A stretch of 6,531 nucleotides of DNA from an uncultured Clostridia bacterium (GTDB taxonomy: Bacteria; Bacillota; Clostridia; Christensenellales; Borkfalkiaceae): positions 1 through 6,531 of the forward strand of contig CAMNIW010000079.1 in NCBI GenBank assembly GCA_946540675.1, in the 5' to 3' direction. Numbering within the stretch: the stretch's first letter is position 1; each line of letters begins with the position of its first letter. The translations under genes and the position numbers were made by a program. The notes under the pieces are model-generated. The model was not told the origin of the DNA and searched no databases. It saw only the letters and a list, made by a program, of their open reading frames with translations. Of the stretch, positions 1 through 5,138 are shown piece after piece.

Positions 1-435
1 GAAGACACCGACGGCAACGTCGATATTTTCGTAGCGGGCGTCGGCACGGGCGGAACGGTTACGGGTACGGGTAAATATCTCAAATCGCGAAACCCGAAGA
101 TAAAAGTCGTCGCGGTAGAGCCCAAATCTTCCGCCGTGCTTTCGACGGGAGTTGCCGGACCGCACAAAATACAGGGCATAGGCGCGGGTTTTATCCCCGA
201 AGTTCTCGATACCGCCGTTTACGACGAGATAATCGCCGTTTCCGACGAAGACGCGTTTATTACGGGCAGGCTTATCGGAAAAAAAGAAGGCGTTTTGGTC
301 GGTATATCGTCGGGCGCGGCGGCATGGGCGGCGATAGAACTTGCAAAAAGACCCGAAAACGCAGGGAAAAATATAGTCGTTTTACTTCCCGATACGGGCG
401 ACAGATATCTTTCCACGCCCCTTTTTACGGAGTAA
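1..435 (+). CDS. cysK: Cysteine synthase (O-acetylserine sulfhydrylase), 3' part, cut by the window edge
   Basis: This is the C-terminal 144 residues of a PLP-dependent O-acetylserine sulfhydrylase, which makes cysteine from O-acetylserine and sulfide in the cytoplasm. Visible residues include the glycine loop GTGGT at residues 15-19 of the fragment, which binds the PLP phosphate. GISSGAAA follows at 101-108, where one serine normally contacts the pyridine nitrogen, and PDTGDRYLST closes the protein at 130-139. CysK proteins are about 300-310 residues, so slightly under half is present. The PLP lysine and the substrate-binding asparagine loop lie before the window. The reading frame is open from base 1, so the first ATG at 136 is internal and not the start. 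tcdA follows after 10 bp, suggesting cotranscription. The CysM isozyme or a cystathionine beta-synthase-like paralogue cannot be fully excluded, but the closing PDTGDRYLST is typical of CysK. Confidence 0.93.
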   Translation, partial: EDTDGNVDIFVAGVGTGGTVTGTGKYLKSRNPKIKVVAVEPKSSAVLSTGVAGPHKIQGIGAGFIPEVLDTAVYDEIIAVSDEDAFITGRLIGKKEGVLVGISSGAAAWAAIELAKRPENAGKNIVVLLPDTGDRYLSTPLFTE

Positions 436-445
436 GAGTATAGTT

Positions 446-1156
446 ATGGATAAAAGGTTTTCAAGGACGGAGATGCTTCTCGGCGAAGATAAAATGAAAA
501 AACTGTTTTCGGCTCGGGTTGCGGTGTTCGGGGCGGGCGGAGTAGGCGGTTACGCGATAGAAGCGCTCGCTCGGTCGGGCGTCGGCGCCATAGATATAGT
601 CGACGACGACGTCGTGTGCGAGAGCAATATAAACAGGCAGATAATTGCGACCGATAAGACTGTCGGAAGATACAAGGCGGACGTCGCCGCGGAACGCGTA
701 AAGGATATAAATCCCGAATGCGACGTAGTCGCGCGCAAGGTGTTTTTCTCGCCGGAAACGGCTTCGCTGTTCGATTTTTCGTCTTACGATTACGTCGTGG
801 ACGCTATAGATACGGTGACGGGCAAGATAAGGCTTGTCGAAGAGTGCGAAAAAGCGGGCGTTCCGATAATAAGTTCGATGGGCGCGGGGAACAAACTCGA
901 TCCTACCGCGTTCAAAGTGACGGATATATACAAAACGTCCGTATGTCCGCTCGCCAAAGTAATGCGCACCGAACTGAAAAAGAGAAAAATAAAAAAATTA
1001 AAAGTCGTCTATTCGGAAGAACAGCCGATAAAGCCGTTTTCGGGAGAGTCCGAAGACGGAAAACGGAGAGCGACTCCGGGCAGCGTTGCGTTCGTTCCGT
1101 CGGTCGTCGGTCTGATAATGGCGGGCGAAGTCGTAAAAGACGTCGCAGGGAGATAA
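446..1156 (+). CDS. tcdA: tRNA threonylcarbamoyladenosine dehydratase (ThiF/E1-like, TcdA/CsdL family)
   Basis: A 236-residue E1-like ATP-dependent enzyme. The family cyclises t6A at position 37 of ANN-decoding tRNAs to the hydantoin form ct6A. Visible are the Rossmann nucleotide loop GAGGVGG at residues 29-35, the acidic strand end DDD at 53-55, the NINRQ motif at 61-65 and VDAIDTVTGK at 118-127. The family-typical stretch SSMGAGNKLDPT follows at 143-154, then TSVCPLAK at 164-171 and PGSVAFVPSVVG at 211-222. The short form without extra C-terminal domains matches TcdA rather than ThiF or MoeB. ATG 446 is the first start after the cysK stop; GGAG at 429-432 is a somewhat distant SD. The Rrf2 gene starts 2 bp after its stop. 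TcdA works with the CsdA/CsdE cysteine desulfurase system in Escherichia coli, which fits a cysteine/sulfur operon. Family assignment is firm; the role of this operon is inference. Confidence 0.93.
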   Translation: MDKRFSRTEMLLGEDKMKKLFSARVAVFGAGGVGGYAIEALARSGVGAIDIVDDDVVCESNINRQIIATDKTVGRYKADVAAERVKDINPECDVVARKVFFSPETASLFDFSSYDYVVDAIDTVTGKIRLVEECEKAGVPIISSMGAGNKLDPTAFKVTDIYKTSVCPLAKVMRTELKKRKIKKLKVVYSEEQPIKPFSGESEDGKRRATPGSVAFVPSVVGLIMAGEVVKDVAGR

Positions 1157-1158
1157 AA

Positions 1159-1581
1159 ATGAAGATTTCAACGCGCGGAAGATACGCGCTCAGGATAATG
1201 GCGGATATTGCCGAACGCAGCGGCGGCGATTACATACCGCTCAAAGATATTGTGGAAAGACAGGGGTTGTCGCTGAAATACGCCGAGAGCATAATGATAG
1301 ATTTGTCTAAAAGTTCTCTCGTCGACGCGGCGCACGGTAAAGGCGGCGGATACAGGTTGGTACGGCGTCCGGAAGAGTATCCGATAGGCGAGATACTCCG
1401 CGTTACCGAAGGTTCGCTCGATCCCGTATCGTGCGTGGGCGGAACGTTTTGTCCGAGATCGTCCGATTGCAGGACGGCGGGACTATGGAAAGAACTCGGC
1501 GACCTTATAAACGACTTTCTCGACAAAAAGACTCTTGCGGACGTTGCCTTGACAAAAGCCGCTTTGAACTTCGATATTTGA
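1159..1581 (+). CDS. Rrf2-family transcriptional regulator, IscR-like with three conserved cysteines
   Basis: A 140-residue winged-helix regulator of the Rrf2 family. The N-terminus KISTRGRYALRIMADIA aligns with the E. coli IscR start, and residues 26-50 form the helix-turn-helix with ERQGLSLKYAE. The wing carries GKGGGYRL at 60-67. Cysteines fall at 92, 98 and 104, the same residue numbers as the [2Fe-2S] ligands of E. coli IscR. The fourth IscR ligand, His107, is alanine here (CRTAGLW, 104-110). The protein is therefore probably a cluster-binding sensor of Fe-S or redox state, with altered ligation. AGGGAG at 1147-1152, inside the end of tcdA, gives a 6-nt SD spacing and fixes this start. 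The same frame is open further upstream, but that part overlaps tcdA and is arginine-rich shadow. Position after cysK and tcdA suggests control of sulfur or Fe-S genes. A CymR-like role is the alternative, though CymR is not known for this cysteine trio. Confidence 0.9.
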   Translation: MKISTRGRYALRIMADIAERSGGDYIPLKDIVERQGLSLKYAESIMIDLSKSSLVDAAHGKGGGYRLVRRPEEYPIGEILRVTEGSLDPVSCVGGTFCPRSSDCRTAGLWKELGDLINDFLDKKTLADVALTKAALNFDI

Positions 1582-1587
1582 CAAATA
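1575..1587. promoter_or_regulatory. 13-bp dyad TATTTG-A-CAAATA overlapping a -35 box
   Basis: Bases 1575-1587 form a perfect 6-bp inverted repeat around a single central A at 1581. It covers the whole -35 element of the lipoprotein promoter and the stop codon of the Rrf2 gene. Such a position would suit a repressor operator, and the adjacent Rrf2 gene is an obvious candidate. The -35 consensus TTGACA already contributes an inner TTG-A-CAA symmetry, so only the three outer base pairs are additional evidence. Confidence 0.35.
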
Positions 1588-1606
1588 ACCTGTCGTATAG
1601 TATAAT
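1578..1606 (+). promoter_or_regulatory. Consensus sigma-A promoter of the lipoprotein gene
   Basis: The -35 box TTGACA (1578-1583) and the -10 box TATAAT (1601-1606) both match the vegetative consensus exactly and are separated by the optimal 17 bp. Transcription should start around 1612-1614, giving a leader of about 25 nt before the ATG at 1638. The -35 box overlaps the TGA stop of the preceding Rrf2 gene, so the lipoprotein has its own strong promoter despite sitting directly behind that operon. No terminator separates them, so read-through from upstream is also possible. Confidence 0.85.
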
Positions 1607-1622
1607 AAATACAGAAAGATTC

Positions 1623-1630
1623 AAAGGAGA
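1623..1630 (+). promoter_or_regulatory. Strong Shine-Dalgarno site that fixes the lipoprotein start
   Basis: AAAGGAGA lies 7 nt before the ATG at 1638. The same frame is open upstream to 1431, inside the Rrf2 gene, but the promoter, this ribosome site and the signal peptide all place the start at 1638. Confidence 0.85.
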
Positions 1631-1637
1631 ACAAAAA

Positions 1638-3320
1638 ATGAAGAAATATATTTCCGTAATATGCGCTCTCCTTATCGCCGCAACGTTTTGTCTGACCGCT
1701 TGCGGAGAGCAGCCCGCGGTATTCGAAACCGAATGGACGTACGACGCCGCCTATCACTGGCACGACGCCGTATCGAAAAACGGCGAGACTGCCGACAAAG
1801 CGAAACACGACTTTTCTTCGGAAATAGTCGTTGAAGACGGCGAACTTTACGAAAAAAGAGTTTGCGAGTGCGGATATACCGTCCGCAAAGCCGTCGATTA
1901 CGTCGGTAATTTTGTAGAAAGTTTCAATTCGGCTCCGCTTTGTATAGAACTTGAAAGCAACGTAATCAGCGGCAAATACTATCTTTCTTTTGAAGATGAC
2001 GGCGGAGTGACCGCGTATTCGGTCGACAGCGAAAAGAAATACGTCATAAAACCTTCGGAAGGATTGATCCTTTATTCGGAAGGGGATGATCGTTACGGCA
2101 GGATCGTTTTGGATCAAAACGAGATAGTCGAAAAGATTTTCGGCGTTATCGTAGCGGTAAAGGAATACCTTCCGGCAATAAGCGACGACGGCACGGGTAA
2201 ACTCAAAGACCTGTTAAAGACGGTGATAAAAAACGACTTTTTGGTTAAGACTCCCACCGAAAACGGTTTCGTGATTTCAGCGGATAAGGATAAATATCTC
2301 GCTATCATAAGTGATATGTATCGATCCAAACTGAAAGACGGCATAGATAAAATCGTCGGAGAAGGAACGTATGACGCCGCGGTGAAATTCGCAGGGATAT
2401 TATTCAATACGAAAATCGGAACGTTGAGCGCTATACTTAAACTCGGCGGATTCGATTCGGAACAGACTATAAAGAAGATATTCGGCGCGCTTGCCGACAG
2501 CGGTATAGATCTCGGCGCGTCAGACGATGATTTCAATCATTGGATGCGTTATGCCGAAAATATGACGGTAATAGAAATTATCAACGACAAATACGGGCTG
2601 TCTCTCGAATATTCCGAGATATTGAGAGTTGTCGAAGAAATAGGCGATAAGACATTACCCGATGCCGTAGAACATTTCGTCGATGAAATAAAACGTATGA
2701 TAACCGAAGACGGCGGCGATCCGACGGCTATCGTTTTCCGACTGCCTTCGTATGAAGAAACAGAGAAAAAGATAAAAGGGGTTGCGCTTACGCTTTCGAC
2801 CGATAAATACGGAAAATTCGTCGGGTTAAGCGCGTCGGTGGACGCTTCCGCATACGGAGTGCCGGTCGGAGAGATAAAACTTTCTCTCTATATCGAAGAG
2901 TCGACCGTTTCCTTCGACGGGTTATACGAAGCCGCAAAAAAAGCTACGGCGGCGTTTGATTTGAGCGAGAGTAATTACGGTTGGATACTTACCGCGCTCG
3001 GCGGTGAATACGGGTTCTCTTCGGAGTGGACGGTTGACGCGGAAGACGAAGATACGGCATATATAGTGACGGGCGAAACCGAATACGAAGGAACTATGGG
3101 CAGTTTTACGTTTGTCATAGACCTTTCGTCGACAAATAATTATTCGGTATACAAGACCGACGATCCGCTCGTTGTGAAAATATCTCCCGACGAGTTTATT
3201 TCATACGCGTATTATACGGAAAACGGAACGGACGAAAAGACAGAAATAACCGTCGAAGATATTCTCGGAAACGCTATATTCTACAATACGGCAAGCGGAA
3301 AATATTCCGTATCCGCATAG
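1638..3320 (+). CDS. Predicted lipoprotein of unknown function with an N-terminal YHWH/CxC module
   Basis: A 560-residue predicted surface lipoprotein. The signal peptide has MKK, a hydrophobic stretch (about 5-18) and the lipobox L19-T20-A21-C22, so Cys22 should be lipidated and the mature protein anchored outside the membrane. Residues about 30-90 hold a small module: W33-T-Y-D, Y39-H-W-H42, H57 and C76-E-C78-G-Y. From general knowledge, similar W..D..HWH...H...C..CG modules recur in surface proteins of Clostridia and Treponema; their function is not established. I do not recognise residues 90-560, which are acidic, lysine-rich and mixed alpha/beta with little hydrophobicity. FRLPSYEETEKKIKG (around 440) resembles the loop of a beta-rich lipoprotein domain but supports no assignment. 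Genes nearby give no clear role. It ends before a hairpin at 3348-3377. Lipoprotein call is firm; function unknown. Confidence 0.88.
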   Translation: MKKYISVICALLIAATFCLTACGEQPAVFETEWTYDAAYHWHDAVSKNGETADKAKHDFSSEIVVEDGELYEKRVCECGYTVRKAVDYVGNFVESFNSAPLCIELESNVISGKYYLSFEDDGGVTAYSVDSEKKYVIKPSEGLILYSEGDDRYGRIVLDQNEIVEKIFGVIVAVKEYLPAISDDGTGKLKDLLKTVIKNDFLVKTPTENGFVISADKDKYLAIISDMYRSKLKDGIDKIVGEGTYDAAVKFAGILFNTKIGTLSAILKLGGFDSEQTIKKIFGALADSGIDLGASDDDFNHWMRYAENMTVIEIINDKYGLSLEYSEILRVVEEIGDKTLPDAVEHFVDEIKRMITEDGGDPTAIVFRLPSYEETEKKIKGVALTLSTDKYGKFVGLSASVDASAYGVPVGEIKLSLYIEESTVSFDGLYEAAKKATAAFDLSESNYGWILTALGGEYGFSSEWTVDAEDEDTAYIVTGETEYEGTMGSFTFVIDLSSTNNYSVYKTDDPLVVKISPDEFISYAYYTENGTDEKTEITVEDILGNAIFYNTASGKYSVSA

Positions 3321-3347
3321 TACGAAACGACTATCTTAAAAAGTAAA

Positions 3348-3377
3348 AACGCGCCCGACGCTGATGTCGGGCGCGTT
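3348..3377. terminator. Bidirectional intrinsic terminator between convergent genes
   Basis: A perfect 12-bp GC-rich stem is formed by AACGCGCCCGAC (3348-3359) and GTCGGGCGCGTT (3366-3377), with the 6-nt loop GCTGAT. Read on the minus strand the stem is followed by TTTACTTTTT, a good U-tract for ending the membrane-protein transcript. Read on the plus strand it is followed by TTGATTTATAT, a weaker U-rich tail for the lipoprotein transcript. It sits in the 74-bp gap between the two convergent stop codons. Confidence 0.88.
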
Positions 3378-3394
3378 GATTTATATGCCGCAAA

Positions 3395-4441
3395 TCAAAG
3401 TATGAGCAAAAACGTTTCCAGCCAGGTTATAACGTAAACGGCAAAGAGTACGGCGATTGCTATATACGTGAGAGATTTCATTCTCGGCTTTCTGTTATAA
3501 GAGTACAGCAGTATCACGGGCGTAACGAAAAGCATCGGCAATTCGCTTACGATCGCGGAGAAGTCGAACAGTCCCGAAGCAATTTGCAAAATACAGTTGA
3601 CCAAGAACACTATCAATATCGAAAGACAGCAAAAGACCGAATATTGAAGCGAACTGCGGTTTGTTTTCACGTATTCGTCGTACTGTTCTTCGGTGCCGCC
3701 TTTTTTAATAAAGGCGAGTTTTCTGAATTTGACGAACAGTATCAATATGACGAATATCATATGCACGGAGAGCGACCTGCTCGGTATAGCGGCGAGCAAT
3801 TCGAACGGAAGTTCGAGTCCTTCGTAAAGGTAGTCGTAGTAAACGACGGGCGATACAAACATTATCGTTACGGGAATAATGCTTGCGAGACGGAAAAACA
3901 CCATCGCGACTTTGCTTTTCAGTTTTTTCGGAGTACATACCAAAAAGTAGTATAAAATAGAGCAAAGCAACACGTCGATATATACGTTGATGTTTATTAC
4001 CGAACCGAATATCGCTTTTACGAAAGAGCGTGCTATATCATCCGCGTCTTCATTGAATATGGCCTTAAAAAAACCGAGTATATATCTGTTGTAAACAAAT
4101 ATCGTCGCGAGATATATTCCGCTTGCGACGATAAAAAGGTACAAGACGGTTCTTCTCGCTTCTTTTTCATTTGAAGTTATCCTGTTGCAAAGCGCGAGAA
4201 ATAGCAGCGGCGTAGTCAGCGGATATATGCTTTTTATCGCGCCGTATATAGCGTCCGTCCATTCCGGCAAGCCGAGAACGTCTTTTGAAAAATCGTGAAC
4301 GATAGTGGTAAACAGCAAAAACACTATAACGTAAGCCACTATCCTTAAACCGACGTAAGAAAGGGGACCTTTGTACCTTATGTCGGGTTTTTTGAGCAAT
4401 TGAGTCAATTTGTCGTTAGTTTCGGTCTTTTGTTCGCTCAT
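3395..4441 (-). CDS. Polytopic membrane protein of unknown function
   Basis: A 348-residue integral membrane protein that I do not recognise. It starts with a hydrophilic, charged N-terminus (MSEQKTETNDKLTQ, about 27 residues). Eight or nine hydrophobic segments follow at roughly 28-48, 67-86, 97-117, 149-168, 178-201, 223-240, 266-287, 297-314 and 323-346. The longest soluble loop (about 240-265) is charged, with KKGGTEEQYDEYVKTNR. No transporter signature, ATPase motif or catalytic pattern is visible. An in-frame TGA at 4460-4462 rules out a longer protein from an upstream start, so ATG 4441 is the only conventional start, yet no purine-rich SD precedes it. The Lrp/AsnC gene ends 71 bp upstream on the same strand, so the two may be cotranscribed. 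Being paired with an Lrp regulator hints at amino-acid transport or sensing, but that is inference only. Confidence 0.85.
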   Translation of the reverse strand: MSEQKTETNDKLTQLLKKPDIRYKGPLSYVGLRIVAYVIVFLLFTTIVHDFSKDVLGLPEWTDAIYGAIKSIYPLTTPLLFLALCNRITSNEKEARRTVLYLFIVASGIYLATIFVYNRYILGFFKAIFNEDADDIARSFVKAIFGSVININVYIDVLLCSILYYFLVCTPKKLKSKVAMVFFRLASIIPVTIMFVSPVVYYDYLYEGLELPFELLAAIPSRSLSVHMIFVILILFVKFRKLAFIKKGGTEEQYDEYVKTNRSSLQYSVFCCLSILIVFLVNCILQIASGLFDFSAIVSELPMLFVTPVILLYSYNRKPRMKSLTYIAIAVLFAVYVITWLETFLLIL

Positions 4442-4478
4442 AATTTCATCGGGTAAAAATCAATAAGTTTTTATATAT

Positions 4479-4505
4479 ATTATAATATTTTTCTATATTT
4501 TTCAA
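4479..4505 (-). promoter_or_regulatory. Possible promoter of the membrane-protein gene
   Basis: On the minus strand TTGAAA (4505-4500) precedes TATAAT (4484-4479) by 15 bp, or the overlapping TAATAT by 17 bp. The perfect 12-bp palindrome ATATTA-TAATAT (4477-4488) covers the -10 region. The stretch is extremely AT-rich, so chance matches are likely. If real, the membrane protein could be expressed independently of the Lrp/AsnC gene. Confidence 0.3.
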
Positions 4506-4512
4506 TCGAATT

Positions 4513-4944
4513 TTATATAAACGGTCGGTGTATAACCGTAGAAAAAACTATTTGCGTGTTCGTTTTTCCGTAATGCTGAAGAGTACCCGTAAATTTATCG
4601 AGGCTCTCGGTCGACGGGAAAACCGCTTTTATAAGGAGAGAGTATTCTCCCGTCACGCGCGAGCATTCCGTGACTTCGCGTGAAGACCGCAACTTATCGT
4701 AGAGTTCTTCGCGGACGGACGGAGCCGCTTCCATATTTATATAGGCGGTGATAAAATTGCCTACGGCGTCGACGTTTACGTCGGCGTGATAACCCTTAAT
4801 TATGCCGGCTTTCGTCATTGCGTCTATCCTTGCCGAAACGGTCGGCGCCGATACGAAAACTTCTTCGGCTATCGCCTTGTTCGGCGTTCTCGCGTTTCTG
4901 CTTAAAATTTTCAGTATTTCTCTGTCGGTATTATCGAGTTCCAT
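4513..4944 (-). CDS. Lrp/AsnC-family transcriptional regulator
   Basis: A 143-residue regulator of the feast/famine (Lrp/AsnC) family, close to the family's usual size. Residues 1-52 form the winged-helix DNA-binding domain: MELDNTDREILKILSRNART opens it, and the helix-turn-helix follows with IAEEVFVSAPTVSARIDAM at 25-43. IIKGYHADVN links to the ligand-binding RAM domain, whose effector-loop motif VTGEYSLLIKA lies at 97-107. Lrp proteins assemble as dimers to octamers and respond to amino acids. Start ATG 4944 is supported by a GGGGGT ribosome site at 4951-4956, 6 nt away. It is divergent from aspA across a symmetry-rich 194-bp region and upstream of a membrane-protein gene. By analogy with AsnC beside asnA, it probably controls aspA and itself, with aspartate, asparagine or another amino acid as effector. 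The effector cannot be read from sequence. Confidence 0.93.
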   Translation of the reverse strand: MELDNTDREILKILSRNARTPNKAIAEEVFVSAPTVSARIDAMTKAGIIKGYHADVNVDAVGNFITAYINMEAAPSVREELYDKLRSSREVTECSRVTGEYSLLIKAVFPSTESLDKFTGTLQHYGKTNTQIVFSTVIHRPFI

Positions 4945-4984
4945 AATCTTACCCCCGTAACGGTTCTCTGTTAAATTCTAAACC

Positions 4985-4998
4985 ATATTATAAAAAAT
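4985..4998. repeat. 14-bp direct repeat, copy 1 (ATATTATAAAAAAT)
   Basis: This is an exact copy of the 14 bases at 5046-5059, offset by 61 bp. It also overlaps a 5-bp inverted repeat (ATATT 4985-4989, AATAT 4996-5000). On the minus strand it contains the best -10 box for the Lrp/AsnC gene, so a protein bound here would affect that promoter. The shorter core ATATTATAA recurs at 4477-4485 before the membrane-protein gene. Confidence 0.55.
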
Positions 4999-5015
4999 AT
5001 CAAGCAAAAATTTAA
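4987..5015 (-). promoter_or_regulatory. Likely promoter of the Lrp/AsnC gene
   Basis: On the minus strand a perfect TATAAT lies at 4992-4987, about 42 nt before the ATG at 4944, so the leader would be about 36 nt. The -35 region 17 bp upstream (5015-5010, TTAAAT) matches only half of the consensus and lies inside the 24-bp palindrome. A weak -35 covered by an operator fits the autoregulation common in this family. The AT-rich background lowers certainty. Confidence 0.4.
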
Positions 5016-5030
5016 TAAAAATTAAATTTT
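5007..5030. promoter_or_regulatory. Perfect palindrome with 10-bp arms, candidate Lrp-type operator
   Basis: AAAATTTAAT (5007-5016) and ATTAAATTTT (5021-5030) are exact reverse complements separated by AAAA. The arms are pure AT, so an RNA hairpin would be weak and no U-tract terminator logic applies. A DNA-binding site is the better reading. Lrp/AsnC proteins bind AT-rich inexact palindromes of about 15 bp. The site is centred about 98 bp upstream of the predicted aspA transcription start and covers the -35 region of the regulator's own promoter. Confidence 0.5.
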
Positions 5031-5045
5031 AAGGTTAATAATTTT

Positions 5046-5059
5046 ATATTATAAAAAAT
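5046..5059. repeat. 14-bp direct repeat, copy 2 (ATATTATAAAAAAT)
   Basis: Identical to bases 4985-4998. Together the two copies bracket the palindrome at 5007-5030, with centres 27 bp and 34 bp from its centre. The copy ends 22 bp before the aspA -35 box, a typical place for an activator site. Confidence 0.55.
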
Positions 5060-5081
5060 TAAAAGTATTTTACTTAAATTG

Positions 5082-5110
5082 TTGACAACGCGCCGCGGCG
5101 GTAATAGAAT
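5082..5110 (+). promoter_or_regulatory. Sigma-A promoter of aspA
   Basis: The -35 box TTGACA (5082-5087) is perfect and the -10 box TAGAAT (5105-5110) matches at 5 of 6 positions, with 17 bp between them. Transcription would start near 5117, about 22 nt before the ATG at 5139. This excludes a longer aspA product starting at the in-frame ATG 5079, which lies upstream of the promoter start point. The -35 box also carries the small dyad GTTG-A-CAAC (5081-5089). Confidence 0.82.
5091..5100. promoter_or_regulatory. GC-only palindrome in the spacer of the aspA promoter
   Basis: CGCCG-CGGCG is a perfect 10-bp palindrome lying wholly inside the 17-bp spacer. It sits in a run of 13 consecutive G/C bases (5089-5101), while the 100 bases 4981-5080 contain only 9 G or C. 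A site here could bind a repressor or stiffen the spacer. No binding protein can be named from the sequence. Confidence 0.45.
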
Positions 5111-5128
5111 ATGCTTGAAAACTCGGAC

Positions 5129-5134
5129 GAGGTG
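5129..5134 (+). promoter_or_regulatory. Shine-Dalgarno site fixing the aspA start
   Basis: GAGGTG lies 4 nt before the ATG at 5139. It supports the protein beginning MAREESDS rather than the 20-residue longer form from 5079, whose extra residues have no counterpart in aspartases. Confidence 0.8.
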
Positions 5135-5138
5135 TAAT

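Noticed and set aside
718..1158. Apparent N-terminal extension of the Rrf2 protein from ATG 718
   Set aside because: It overlaps tcdA in another frame, is arginine-rich low-complexity shadow, and the true start at 1159 has a good SD and aligns with the IscR N-terminus.
1431..1637. Longer lipoprotein start inside the Rrf2 gene
   Set aside because: The promoter, SD and signal peptide with lipobox all set the start at 1638.
1230..2117. 295-codon open frame on the minus strand
   Set aside because: It is antisense to both the Rrf2 gene and the lipoprotein gene, spans their separate promoter, has no ribosome site or recognisable domain, and reads as shadow sequence.
3395..4441. Membrane protein as a standard amino-acid permease
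   Set aside because: Only 8-9 segments, no conserved permease glycine or charged signature, and no similarity I can recognise; left as unknown.
5007..5030. Palindrome read as an intrinsic terminator
   Set aside because: Arms are entirely A/T, so the RNA stem would be too weak, and it lies between divergent genes where no transcript ends.
5079..5138. Longer aspA start at ATG 5079
   Set aside because: It lies upstream of the -10 box and predicted transcription start, and the added residues resemble no aspartase N-terminus.
4945..5138. Riboswitch or T-box leader before aspA or the Lrp/AsnC gene
   Set aside because: Predicted leaders are only about 22 and 36 nt, too short, and no conserved riboswitch or T-box sequence is visible.
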